Positions 46,392-54,394 of a stretch of DNA of 64,000 nt are shown piece after piece. A program made the position numbers and the translations under genes. Location: NCBI RefSeq assembly GCF_900107965.1, contig NZ_FNVU01000003.1, positions 372,001 to 436,000 of the forward strand. Reading direction: 5' to 3'. The DNA comes from Actinacidiphila yanglinensis (GTDB lineage: Bacteria; Actinomycetota; Actinomycetes; Streptomycetales; Streptomycetaceae). Every line of letters begins with the position of its first letter. Position 1 is the stretch's first letter. Below the pieces are notes generated by a model. That model saw only the letters and a program-made list of their open reading frames with translations. It did not search any database and was not told the origin of the DNA.

Positions 46392-47121
46392 GGCCCTTGG
46401 GCGGCGTGGTCGCCGCCTTGGTGACGTCCGCGACCAGTTCCACCACGTCGGAGCCGTACGCCTGCGAGTTGACCACCCGCAGCAGCAGGCAGAACGTCGA
46501 GTCCAGGCCGTGCTTGCGCACGAGCCGGACGTGGTGGCGGGCCAGGTAGCGGGTCGCGGCCTGGTTGGCTATGCCGCGCTGGCCCGACGCGAGGAACACC
46601 GGCCGGTCGTTGCCCGAGTCGCGGCCGGACGCCAGCCGGGCCAGCAGCACGTACTCCACCGCGCCCTTCTCCAGCCGGTACGTCTCCCCGGCCACGGTGA
46701 TGGCGCCCTGGTCCGGGCCCTGGTCCGGGTCGGTGTTGATCTCCACGCCGGGCAGCATCGAGTGCAGGTGTGCGGCCAGCCGGTAGTTCGCCGCGGGCCC
46801 GCCGATGCAGAACTCGGTGCGGGCCCCGAAGCCCTGCCACGCCGTGTCGTGCGCCAGCACCTCCGCGTGCGCGCCGCACTCCTTGATCACCGCGGCCAGT
46901 TCGAGCAGCGCGAATGCGTCGTGCCGGGCCAGGCTCCAGCCCCGCGCTCCCGGGTCGCGGGGCACCACGAGCAGGCACTCGGAGTCCTTCGGCAGCCCGA
47001 AGAAGCGCTGCCTGCGGTGCAGCCGGCGCCGCCACAGGTAGCCGCGGACGGCCCAGCCCAGCAGGCCGCCGATCACCAGTCCGGCCAGCGTCAGCACGAG
47101 ATCGCGCACGTCGTCGCTCAT
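46360..47121 (-). CDS. Conserved membrane-anchored protein of unknown function
   Basis: 253 residues. An N-terminal helix (about 7-30) and a basic WRRRLHRRQRFFG stretch anchor it, followed by a soluble domain on the cytoplasmic side. Recognisable but uncharacterised segments are SECLLVVPRDP, HDAFALLELAAVIKECGA, TEFCIGGPAANYRLAAHLHSML and the C-terminal VVNSQAYGSDVVELVADVT. The alternation of conserved Asp/Gly turns suggests an alpha/beta (Rossmann-like or SLOG-like) fold, but I cannot name it. Similar proteins occur widely in Streptomyces. Confidence 0.7.
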   Translation of the reverse strand: MSDDVRDLVLTLAGLVIGGLLGWAVRGYLWRRRLHRRQRFFGLPKDSECLLVVPRDPGARGWSLARHDAFALLELAAVIKECGAHAEVLAHDTAWQGFGARTEFCIGGPAANYRLAAHLHSMLPGVEINTDPDQGPDQGAITVAGETYRLEKGAVEYVLLARLASGRDSGNDRPVFLASGQRGIANQAATRYLARHHVRLVRKHGLDSTFCLLLRVVNSQAYGSDVVELVADVTKAATTPPKGLSQRDRSPAT

Positions 47122-47249
47122 GGCGGGGCATCGTAGCGGTGTTCGAGCCGGACCGTCGCCCCCCTGGCTCCAAGGGCGCCCGGTGAACAGGGGCCGCACG
47201 CACGCGAAGCCGCCGCCGGCCCGGGCAGGGCACGGCGGCGGCCGAAGGA

Positions 47250-47275
47250 GGGGCCGGGCGCTTCCGCCCGGCCCC
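47250..47275 (-). terminator. Terminator after the isochorismatase-like gene
   Basis: A perfect 11-bp stem GGGGCCGGGCG / CGCCCGGCCCC with a CTTC tetraloop, 36 bp past the stop codon. Confidence 0.75.
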
Positions 47276-47311
47276 GCGCCGGCTCCGGATCGTCTCCGGG
47301 CCGGTCCGGCT

Positions 47312-47875
47312 TCACTTCGCGGCGGGCAGGAGCGCCAGGATCTCGTCGGTGCTGCCGGTCTCGGCGAGGCGCGGGAAGATCCGCTGCAGCGAGTTGGCGT
47401 GCGCGTCCGCGTCGGTGTCGGTCACCGCGTCGGTGGCGATGGTGATGTGGTAGCCGGCCTCGTACGCGTCACGGGCGGTGGACTCCACCCCGATGCTGGT
47501 GGAGATGCCGACCAGCACGATCTGGGTCACCCCGCGCCGGCGCAGTTCCATGTCGAGTCCGGTGCCGTAGAAGGCGCCCCACTGCTTCTTGCTGACGGTG
47601 ATGTCCTCGGGCTGCTGGTCCAGCTCCTTGACCAGGTCGGCCCAGCCCTCGGGGAAGGACACGTTGCCGCCGGGGCCGCCGTCGTTGCGGCCGGGCGCCA
47701 TGCCGGTGACGTTCACCAGCACCACGGGCAGGTCGCGGGCGCGGAAGGCGGCGGCCAGGCGCGCAGACCGCTCGATCACCTCGGCGGACGGGTGGACGGT
47801 CGGCAGCGCGGTGATGCCCTGCTGGAGGTCGATGACGACGAGCGCGGTGCGCGGGTCGAGGGTGGTGGCGGTCAT
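47312..47875 (-). CDS. Isochorismatase-like hydrolase without the catalytic cysteine
   Basis: 187 residues of the isochorismatase/cysteine hydrolase superfamily. Asp in LVVIDLQQG and Lys in VSKKQWGAFYGTGLD are in place. Where amidases of this family have Cys before VesTarda, this protein has STSIGVESTARDA, with Gly. Gly at this place is known from true isochorismatases such as EntB and PhzD, which do not need the thiol, so a vinyl-ether hydrolase or a diverged role is more likely than amidase. It lies downstream of the MarR-MFS pair on the same strand and may belong to that unit. Confidence 0.85.
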   Translation of the reverse strand: MTATTLDPRTALVVIDLQQGITALPTVHPSAEVIERSARLAAAFRARDLPVVLVNVTGMAPGRNDGGPGGNVSFPEGWADLVKELDQQPEDITVSKKQWGAFYGTGLDMELRRRGVTQIVLVGISTSIGVESTARDAYEAGYHITIATDAVTDTDADAHANSLQRIFPRLAETGSTDEILALLPAAK

Positions 47876-48026
47876 GGCGAAGTGCTCACTTTCACGGGTT
47901 GGGTGGTGCGTGATCCGGTACGGAAATGGTTCGGGGGGCGTTCAGCGGTCGTACGGTCCGGGTCGTCCGCGCCGGGTCGTCCGCGCGGGGCCGTACGGTC
48001 CGCGGTGGCGGAGTCGCGGCCGGGGG

Positions 48027-49574
48027 TCACTCGCCCGCCCCGCCGGTCCGGCGCAGCGAGCGGTCGGCCACGGTGAGGGCGAGGACGGCCACGCCGAGGA
48101 CGGCCGAGGTCAGGGCCATCTCGTGCAGCCCGGCGTCGGTCGCCCGCTGGCCGTAGAACAGGCCGATCAGGCTCGCCGCGGTGATCGCGCCCAGGTACTG
48201 GGAGGTGCGCTGCAGCCCGGCGGCACTCCCGGTCTCGCCCGGCGGGGCCTGCGCGTACACCGCCGCCTGGTTGCCGGTCGAGGTCAGGCCCTGCGGCAGT
48301 CCGAACAGCGCGCCCGCCGCGCCCAGGGCGACCGCGGGGGTGGTGTGCCCGGAGAGCAGCAGCACCCCGCTGCCCGCGACCAGCAGGATCGCGGCGACGG
48401 TCAGCGGCGCCCGGATCCCCTTCGTCCGCGCGCCGAGCAGGGACGTGATCATCGCGGCCACCGACATCGGGAGCAGCAGCAGTCCGGCCGCGGCCGAGGA
48501 GTAGCCGTGCGCCTCCTCCAGCCACTGCGCGTAGCCGTACATCACGCAGTACACGACCAGGTACGTCATGCCGTGCCGCAGGTACGTCAGCGACAGCGGC
48601 CGGTTGCGGGCCAGCATCCGCAGGTCGAGGAAGGGCGCGCGGCGGCGCAGTTCCCACCAGGTCAGCACGCCGCCGAGCACGGCGGCCACCGGCAGCAGCG
48701 GCCACGGCGGGGCGTCCAGCCGCATCAGGAACAGCATCAGGGCGGTCAGCAGCGCGGCGAACAGGGCGATGCCGACCGGGTCGATGCCGCCCGTCGACGC
48801 GCTCGCGCCGGCGGTGCCGGCGGCCCGGTCCTTCGCCGGCGCGGGCGTGCGCGGCAGCCACAGCAGCGCGAGGACGAAGCCGACCAGCGCGAGCGGGAGG
48901 TTCACCGCGAAGACGGCACGCCAGCCGAGCGTCGCGGCCAGCACACCGCCCAGGACCGGGCCGACCGCCGCGCTCGACAGGCCCGCGAGCGACAGCAGTC
49001 CCAGGACCGGGCGCGGGGTGGGGACGCCGATCCGCAATGAGTGCGCCCGCAGCAGCGCCATCGCCGCCGGGTACGCCGCGGACGTGCCGATGCCGAGCAT
49101 CACCCGCGACACGATCAGCCACGCCAGCGAGGGTGCCGCCATCCCCACCAGTCCGGCCGCCGCCACCACCAGCAGCCCGGTCAGGAACACCCGGCGGGGC
49201 CCGAGGCGGTCGGCCAGCCGGCCCATGGCGGGCTGTGCGACCGCGCTGGCCAGGTACAGGCTCGACACCAGCCACGCCGTGTCCGCGGCGCCCACGTGGA
49301 AGCTGGCGCCGATCGCGACCAGGGTGGTCGCGATCATCGTGGAGTTGATCGGGTTGAGCACCGAGCCGAGCATCAGCGGGGCGATCAGGCGGGGCCCGAA
49401 GGCGGTGGAGGCATCGGCGGGGAGCCCGTCGGCGGTGGAGGCGCCGGTGGGAACGGGGTGGGTCGTCGGCGCCGAGCGCGCGGGGAGGGTGCGCGTGACC
49501 GGGTCCGCCGGTGAGGCCGGTGCTGCCGAGTCGCGGCCGGGGGTCGGGTGCGGGGTGCGGGGTGCGGGGGTCAT
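48027..49574 (-). CDS. MFS exporter, 14-helix DHA2 type
   Basis: About 515 residues. A long Pro/Ala/Thr-rich N-terminal tail (about 50 residues) precedes the transport domain, which begins PLMLGSVLNPINSTMIATTL. Motif A appears as GRLADRLGPRRVF and motif C as GPVLGGVLA. The start is uncertain (no good ribosome site before the ATG at 49574, and a GTG about 24 codons in is possible). It follows the MarR gene by 167 bp and precedes the isochorismatase-like gene, suggesting inducible export of an aromatic compound. Confidence 0.87.
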   Translation of the reverse strand: MTPAPRTPHPTPGRDSAAPASPADPVTRTLPARSAPTTHPVPTGASTADGLPADASTAFGPRLIAPLMLGSVLNPINSTMIATTLVAIGASFHVGAADTAWLVSSLYLASAVAQPAMGRLADRLGPRRVFLTGLLVVAAAGLVGMAAPSLAWLIVSRVMLGIGTSAAYPAAMALLRAHSLRIGVPTPRPVLGLLSLAGLSSAAVGPVLGGVLAATLGWRAVFAVNLPLALVGFVLALLWLPRTPAPAKDRAAGTAGASASTGGIDPVGIALFAALLTALMLFLMRLDAPPWPLLPVAAVLGGVLTWWELRRRAPFLDLRMLARNRPLSLTYLRHGMTYLVVYCVMYGYAQWLEEAHGYSSAAAGLLLLPMSVAAMITSLLGARTKGIRAPLTVAAILLVAGSGVLLLSGHTTPAVALGAAGALFGLPQGLTSTGNQAAVYAQAPPGETGSAAGLQRTSQYLGAITAASLIGLFYGQRATDAGLHEMALTSAVLGVAVLALTVADRSLRRTGGAGE

Positions 49575-49637
49575 CAGGAGGCTGCCGTCATGCGGCGACC
49601 GCGGGCGGGTATCGCCTTCGCGGTCGCGGTGGGGTGG

Positions 49638-49682
49638 GTGGATCGGGTGGACCACGTGGACCACGTGGATCGGGTGGACCGG
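49638..49682. repeat. Five 9-bp tandem repeats between MarR and MFS genes
   Basis: Imperfect copies of GTGGAYCRS: GTGGATCGG, GTGGACCAC, GTGGACCAC, GTGGATCGG, GTGGACCGG. The middle copies create two CCACGTGG palindromes (49652-49659 and 49661-49668). Confidence 0.6.
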
Positions 49683-49740
49683 AACGTGCGGGTCGGGCGG
49701 GCGGAGCGGAAGATGCGGACGGCCGGGCGGGGCGTGGCGA

Positions 49741-50172
49741 TCACGACTCCACCAGGCGCCGCAGCAGCGGGACCGCCTCGGTCATGGCGCGCTGCTCGGC
49801 CGGGCTGAGATGGGTCTCCATCGCCTCGGCGAGCCAGCCCCTGCGGGCCTCCCGGCCGGTACGCAGCAGGTGGGCGCCCTCGTCGGTGAGGGAGAAGACC
49901 ACCTGGCGTCCGTCGGTCGGGTGCGGGGCGCGCACCACGAGGGCGCGCTCCTCCAGCGCGGCCAGCGTCGCCCGCATGGACTGCGGCCGGACGAGTTCGC
50001 CGCGGGCCAGCGCGGCCGTGGTGGCCGGGCCCTCGCGGTCGAGACGGCTGATCACGGACTGCTGGGAGGGGGTGATCTCGGCCCCGGCGGAAGCCGTGCG
50101 CATGCGTCGCGAGAGCTGCGCGACGAGCGTGGTCAGCTCGTCGGCGGTGCGGATGCGTTCGGCCCGGGACAT
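49741..50172 (-). CDS. MarR-family regulator
   Basis: 143 residues with the MarR winged helix-turn-helix (TPSQQSVISRLDREGPATTAALARGELVRPQSMRATLAAL) and wing VVRAPHPTDGRQVVFSLTDEG. TGGAGAC precedes the ATG. It is first in a same-strand series with the MFS exporter and is preceded by a 24-bp dyad (50194-50217) that is its likely operator. This is the usual arrangement for a ligand-released repressor of an efflux pump. Confidence 0.92.
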   Translation of the reverse strand: MSRAERIRTADELTTLVAQLSRRMRTASAGAEITPSQQSVISRLDREGPATTAALARGELVRPQSMRATLAALEERALVVRAPHPTDGRQVVFSLTDEGAHLLRTGREARRGWLAEAMETHLSPAEQRAMTEAVPLLRRLVES

Positions 50173-50193
50173 GTCTCCAGCGTAGGAGATCAA

Positions 50194-50217
50194 CAGGAAG
50201 ACTTGCAAGTTTGCCTG
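50194..50217 (-). promoter_or_regulatory. MarR operator dyad
   Basis: CAGG-aag-ACTTGCAAGT-ttg-CCTG: a perfect 10-bp palindromic core extended to 24 bp with 10 of 12 positions symmetric, 22-45 bp upstream of the marR start, in an AT-richer patch. Autoregulation is likely. Confidence 0.7.
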
Positions 50218-50459
50218 TCGAACGGGGCGGGTGCGGAAGTGGCTGCTGGGTGGCTGCGGGTCGGGTGGGTCAGGTGGGGGTCGGGCTCGGGTCCGGCGGG
50301 GGTCCGGTGCGGGTCTCCCGCGGGGTCGGGTGCGCCGGACCCGGGCGGGCGTGCGCGGAGCCGAAAACTCGCTGTAGCAAGCCCGTAACGGAGCGGGTGT
50401 CCAATGCCGGACGGAGGCCGGACCCCCGCGTGGCCCGGCGCGTGACGGTGGAGGGTGTG

Positions 50460-51860
50460 ATGGCGGGCGAATTCGCGTACTACTACCGGTCCTTGCTCGC
50501 GGCCCTCGGCGAACGGCCGGGCTGGTACGGGGTGTTCGCCGAGCGGGACCCGGAAGCCGCGGCCGCGTACAGCAGCGGCCGCCAGGTGCCGCCGTGGGAC
50601 GTCGTCCGTACGATGCTGCGCGACGTCGCGGCCAACGCCGGTGCGGCCGACACCGATCCGGCCGAGGCAGGCCGGGCCTACGCGCTGCACCGCGCCGCGA
50701 CCGCGGCCGAGGACGCGGCACAGGGTGCCCCCCATGTGCTGCGCGGGCGCCTCGAATCGGCGGTCCGGGCACGTGACGGAGCGGCGGCGCGCGCCCGTGG
50801 CGCCGCGCGTGCCTACGAGGACGCGGGTGGCGCCTCGGGTCCGGCCGCCGCCCGGCTGGCGAACGGGCTCGCCTGGGCGCGGGACGACCTGGCGCGGGCG
50901 TCGGCGCGCTGCGAGGAGTTGCGGGGGCGGCTGACGGGGGTAGCGGGCCCCACCGGTTCAACAGGTCTGGCAGGACCGGCGGGAGTCGCGCGACCGGGAC
51001 CCGCGGATGAGCGTCCGGAGACGGTCGCGCCCACCCCGACGGGAGTGGACAGGCCGGCCGAGGAGACGGTGGTGCCGCGGCGGCCCACGGGAGCGCGGTT
51101 CGCCGGTTCCGGGGGCGGGGAGTCCGCCGGATCGACCGCCGAGGGCGCGGTACCCGCCGCCGGGGGCCGGGTGCGGTCGGCCGCGCCGCGCGGGGCCCGC
51201 TTCGCCGGGGCGCCCGCCGCCGTCGTCGTCGAGGCGGTGCTCCCGGGGCAGGCCGGGCCCGCCACCGGGCCGCTGCCGAGTGGTGCGCGGTTCGCCGGCG
51301 CCCCGAAAGCGTCCGAACCCGCGGCCGCGGCGGCGCCCGCCCGCGACCCGCGCTGGACCGCCGAGGCGCAGGCCGGCGCGGCCCGGCTCGGCGCGCTGCG
51401 ACGGGCCGGGGAGAGCGGCGCCGCCTACCTCGTCCTGTGCGCCGCCGCCGAGGGGCCGGCAGACCGTATCCCTTACGTCGTACGGGAGTTGGAGCGCACC
51501 GGGCTCGGCGCCGACGTGGCCACCCTGCTCTGGGAGATCGCCGCGCTCCCGCCGCACCCGCTCGCCGAGGCCGTCGCCGCGCTCGCCGCCGACGGTCGCG
51601 GACCCGACTGCCGTACCCTCCTGCGCCAGGCCGCGGGCCGGCCGCCCGAGGACGTCGCCGTCGTGGCCGACCTCCTCCAACAGGCGGGCCGCACCGGCGA
51701 GTCCGGCGAGCTTCTCGAAACCCTCGCCCGGTCGCGCCCCGCGGCCACCGCGGCTGCCGTCGCCCGGACCCGGACGTCCCTCGCCGAACCCCTCCTCGCG
51801 GCCGCCGCCCGCGTCTCCCGCGCCTGCCGGCGGGACGTCTCCGCCGCGCTGCGCGGCTGA
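50460..51860 (+). CDS. Large Ala-rich protein with GARFAG repeats, function unknown
   Basis: About 466 residues from the ATG at 50460. The N-terminal MAGEFAYYYRSLLAALGERPGWYGVFAERDP domain is followed by a helical, possibly coiled-coil region (about 75-160), then a disordered Pro/Gly-rich part with three GARFAG copies (about 213, 246, 278). The C-terminal 150 residues read as alpha-helical repeats of about 33 residues (PYVVRELERTGLGADVATLLWEIAALPP, CRTLLRQAAGRPPEDVAVVADLLQQAG), reminiscent of TPR/HEAT-like scaffolds. No enzyme motif or signal peptide. It probably mediates protein-protein contact. No operon partner. Confidence 0.65.
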   Translation: MAGEFAYYYRSLLAALGERPGWYGVFAERDPEAAAAYSSGRQVPPWDVVRTMLRDVAANAGAADTDPAEAGRAYALHRAATAAEDAAQGAPHVLRGRLESAVRARDGAAARARGAARAYEDAGGASGPAAARLANGLAWARDDLARASARCEELRGRLTGVAGPTGSTGLAGPAGVARPGPADERPETVAPTPTGVDRPAEETVVPRRPTGARFAGSGGGESAGSTAEGAVPAAGGRVRSAAPRGARFAGAPAAVVVEAVLPGQAGPATGPLPSGARFAGAPKASEPAAAAAPARDPRWTAEAQAGAARLGALRRAGESGAAYLVLCAAAEGPADRIPYVVRELERTGLGADVATLLWEIAALPPHPLAEAVAALAADGRGPDCRTLLRQAAGRPPEDVAVVADLLQQAGRTGESGELLETLARSRPAATAAAVARTRTSLAEPLLAAAARVSRACRRDVSAALRG

Positions 51861-51912
51861 CAGCGCGCGGCGGCGCCGCCCCGCGGCAGGCGCGGACGGA
51901 GTCGAACCGGGC

Positions 51913-53073
51913 TCAGCCGACGAGCAGTTCGGCCTTGAGCCGCTTCAGCGTGCCGGTGCCGAGCCCGAGGCCCTTGGCGAGGTAGGCGTCGAACGAGCCG
52001 TAGTTCTTGTGGACTTCGGCGAATCCGTTGGCGAGGTACTCCGGGCGCACGTCCAGCAGCGGCTTGTAGATCGCGGCCTGGGCGGCGGGCATCGACGCCA
52101 GGGTCGCGGCGTTGGACGCGGCCAGGTACTGGTTGCTGGCGAGGTAGTCCTGCTCCACCCTGTTCCGGGGCACGCCCAGCGCTGTCAGCAGGGTTGCGCT
52201 CGCCCATCCGGTGCGGTCCTTGCCGGCCGAGCAGTGGTACAGCGCGTTGAGGTCCTGCGACTGCGCCAGACCGGTGAAGACGCCGTGGTAGGCGGTCTGC
52301 GCCTGCTGCGAGTCCACCATCTGCGCCTCGCCGTCGACCATCATCTGCTCCGCCTGCGCGGCGGTGGTCGGGTTGAAGCCGGAGATGCTGCCGACCACGT
52401 TCTCCTGGATGTCGGTGGCACCGGCCGGGACCTGGTCGGGCGAGGCGGTGCGCTCGGCGTCGGTGCGCAGGTCGTAGACGGTGTGGATGCCGAGCCGCCG
52501 CAGCTCGGCGAGGTCGGCGGCGGTCAGCTTCGAGAGGTCGCCCGAGCGGTACACCACACCCATCCGCACCCACTGGCCGTCGCTGGTGCGGTAGCCGCCC
52601 GCGTCAAGGAAGTTGGGTGCCGACGCCAGGTGCAGGCTGCGGTCGGCCAGCGTCAGGCCCTCGCCCCGGCGGGGGACCAGTCGGAACCACCAGCGGTCCG
52701 CCGCGCCCAGCCCCTTGACCTCGACCGTGGCGCTCGTGCCGCCGTGCGCCACGGGGTGGCGGTAGTCGATGCCGTCCTGGGTGCGTCCGGCGTAGACCGT
52801 GACACCGTTCGACCGCGCGGCGGACCAGTTGATCGTGAAGGTCCCGTCGTCACCCCGGGTGACGGTGGCCGTGGTGAAGGGGATCGCGGGGGCGCTCGCG
52901 TGCGCGGGCTTCCGGCCGTGGTCGTCCGCCGCCTGCGCGGCCGGCGCGACCAGCGTCGCGCCGAGCCCGAGGGCGGTGAGCGTCGCCGCGGCGACGGCCA
53001 GACGCCGCCGCCCCCGCGGCACCTCGGCGACGGGAAGGGCGGAGCGGGTGGGGTCGTACGTGCTCTCGTTCAT
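51913..53073 (-). CDS. Secreted tyrosine/dual-specificity phosphatase
   Basis: 386 residues. A long Streptomyces-type signal peptide (RGRRRLAVAAATLTALGLGATLVAPAAQA, cleavage near 49) is followed by a fibronectin-like beta region of about 90 residues and the phosphatase domain. NFLDAGGYRTSDG, VYRSGDLSKLTAADLAELRRLGI and the P-loop HCSAGKDRTG identify the MptpB-like Y_phosphatase3 family, which acts on phosphotyrosine, phosphoserine or phosphoinositides. Exported location and lack of neighbours leave the target unknown. The HCxxGKDRT form, with Lys and Asp, is typical of this lipid/protein phosphatase group. Confidence 0.9.
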   Translation of the reverse strand: MNESTYDPTRSALPVAEVPRGRRRLAVAAATLTALGLGATLVAPAAQAADDHGRKPAHASAPAIPFTTATVTRGDDGTFTINWSAARSNGVTVYAGRTQDGIDYRHPVAHGGTSATVEVKGLGAADRWWFRLVPRRGEGLTLADRSLHLASAPNFLDAGGYRTSDGQWVRMGVVYRSGDLSKLTAADLAELRRLGIHTVYDLRTDAERTASPDQVPAGATDIQENVVGSISGFNPTTAAQAEQMMVDGEAQMVDSQQAQTAYHGVFTGLAQSQDLNALYHCSAGKDRTGWASATLLTALGVPRNRVEQDYLASNQYLAASNAATLASMPAAQAAIYKPLLDVRPEYLANGFAEVHKNYGSFDAYLAKGLGLGTGTLKRLKAELLVG

Positions 53074-53475
53074 GCGGCGGACGCTAGGTGTACGACACAC
53101 GTAAACGGTTGACCCGCGATGGCCCCGGGGTTGCGGTCGGGTGAACGCGAGAACGTCCGCGGTGCGGCTTGCGGGAACGGGTGCACCAGGGGTGCGTGTG
53201 GTGCGAGCGTGGTGCACTCACGACGTTTCCCGTGCGAGCCGCAGACGTGCGTCGTCCGGAGCGGCGGCCTGGTCCTGCTGATGTGCAACCTCACCGCTCC
53301 CGGGGGAGGCAAACCGCAGCCCGCCCTCGCGCTCAATCCCGCCCCCTTCGCATCCTGAACCCGCCCGGCGGATCCCGTGCCGGCCTCGTTCCGATGCCGC
53401 CGTATGGGTCGGGCGACCGCGAAACAAGCCCGTCGTCGGCTGGTAACCGCACGGGCCTTGCCAGAGTGGGGCGTG
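53074..53475. other. Gene-free interval before the pyrimidine operon
   Basis: About 400 bp between the divergent phosphatase and beta-ureidopropionase genes. I see no convincing coding sequence, RNA gene or terminator. A GTGTACGACAC dyad near 53089-53099 lies just upstream of the phosphatase start and may be a control site. Confidence 0.4.
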
Positions 53476-53518
53476 GGTTCTACGTTCGTCGGACGGCTGG
53501 ATCTACGGGCGTAGAACC
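53476..53518 (+). promoter_or_regulatory. Operator region of the pyrimidine-catabolic operon
   Basis: A GGTTCTACG half-site at 53476-53484 and its inverse CGTAGAACC at 53510-53518, the latter part of the perfect dyad TCTACG-GG-CGTAGA (53502-53515). These lie 30-72 bp before the first gene. The regulator is not in the visible neighbourhood. Confidence 0.6.
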
Positions 53519-53547
53519 GACGTGAGGTCGCGTCAGAGGAGCTGCGG

Positions 53548-54390
53548 ATGAGCAACGTCGTACGGGCCGCCTTGGTGCAGGCCACGTGGACCGGGGACAC
53601 CGAGTCGATGATCGCCAAGCACGAGGAGCATGCGCGGGCCGCGGCCGCGCAGGGCGCGAAGGTGATCGGGTTCCAGGAGGTGTTCAACGCCCCCTACTTC
53701 TGCCAGGTGCAGGAGGCCGAGCACTACCGGTGGGCCGAGCCGGTGCCGGACGGGCCGACGGTGCGCCGGATGCGGGCGCTCGCCGAGGAGACCGGAATGG
53801 TCATCGTGGTGCCGGTCTTCGAGGTCGAGCAGTCCGGCCACTACTACAACACCGCCGCGGTGATCGACGCGGACGGCAGCTACCTCGGCAAGTACCGCAA
53901 GCACCACATCCCGCAGGTCAAGGGCTTCTGGGAGAAGTACTACTTCAAACCCGGCAACCTCGGCTGGCCCGTCTTCGACACCGCGGTCGGCCGGATCGGC
54001 GTGTACATCTGCTACGACCGGCACTTCCCCGAGGGCTGGCGCGCCCTGGGCCTGGCCGGGGCGCAGCTCGTCTACAACCCGTCGGCCACCAGCCGCGGCC
54101 TGTCGGCGTACCTGTGGCAGCTGGAGCAGCCCGCGGCGGCCGTCGCGAACGAGTACTTCATCGCGGCGATCAACCGCGTCGGCACCGAACCGTACGGCGA
54201 CAACGACTTCTACGGCTCCAGCTACTTCGTCGACCCCCGCGGCCAGCTGGTCGACGGCGCCGCCTCCGACACGAAGGAGGAACTCCTCGTCCGCGACCTC
54301 GACTTCGACCTGATCGACGAGGTCCGGCAGACCTGGGCGTTCTACCGCGACCGCAGGCCGGACGCCTACGGCGACCTGACGGAGGCGTGA
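53548..54390 (+). CDS. Beta-ureidopropionase (N-carbamoyl-beta-alanine amidohydrolase)
   Basis: 280 residues, nitrilase superfamily. Hydrolyses N-carbamoyl-beta-amino acids to beta-amino acid, CO2 and ammonia, the last ring-nitrogen step of reductive pyrimidine breakdown. The triad is Glu44 (GFQEVFNAPYF), Lys118 (KYRKHHIPQ) and Cys155 (YICYDRHFPEGW). AGGAG lies 7 bp before the ATG. It is first in the operon with the aminotransferase (4-bp gap) and dihydropyrimidinase, which fixes the function better than sequence alone. A D-amino-acid N-carbamoylase would be the alternative. Confidence 0.92.
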   Translation: MSNVVRAALVQATWTGDTESMIAKHEEHARAAAAQGAKVIGFQEVFNAPYFCQVQEAEHYRWAEPVPDGPTVRRMRALAEETGMVIVVPVFEVEQSGHYYNTAAVIDADGSYLGKYRKHHIPQVKGFWEKYYFKPGNLGWPVFDTAVGRIGVYICYDRHFPEGWRALGLAGAQLVYNPSATSRGLSAYLWQLEQPAAAVANEYFIAAINRVGTEPYGDNDFYGSSYFVDPRGQLVDGAASDTKEELLVRDLDFDLIDEVRQTWAFYRDRRPDAYGDLTEA

Positions 54391-54394
54391 GCCG

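Noticed and set aside
49638..49682. CRISPR-like short repeats
   Set aside because: The 9-bp unit has no spacers; it is a simple tandem repeat.
53119..53358. Short plus-strand frame in the gap before the pyrimidine operon
   Set aside because: Mixed Cys/Arg/Pro composition, no ribosome site and no motif; the gap is better read as non-coding.
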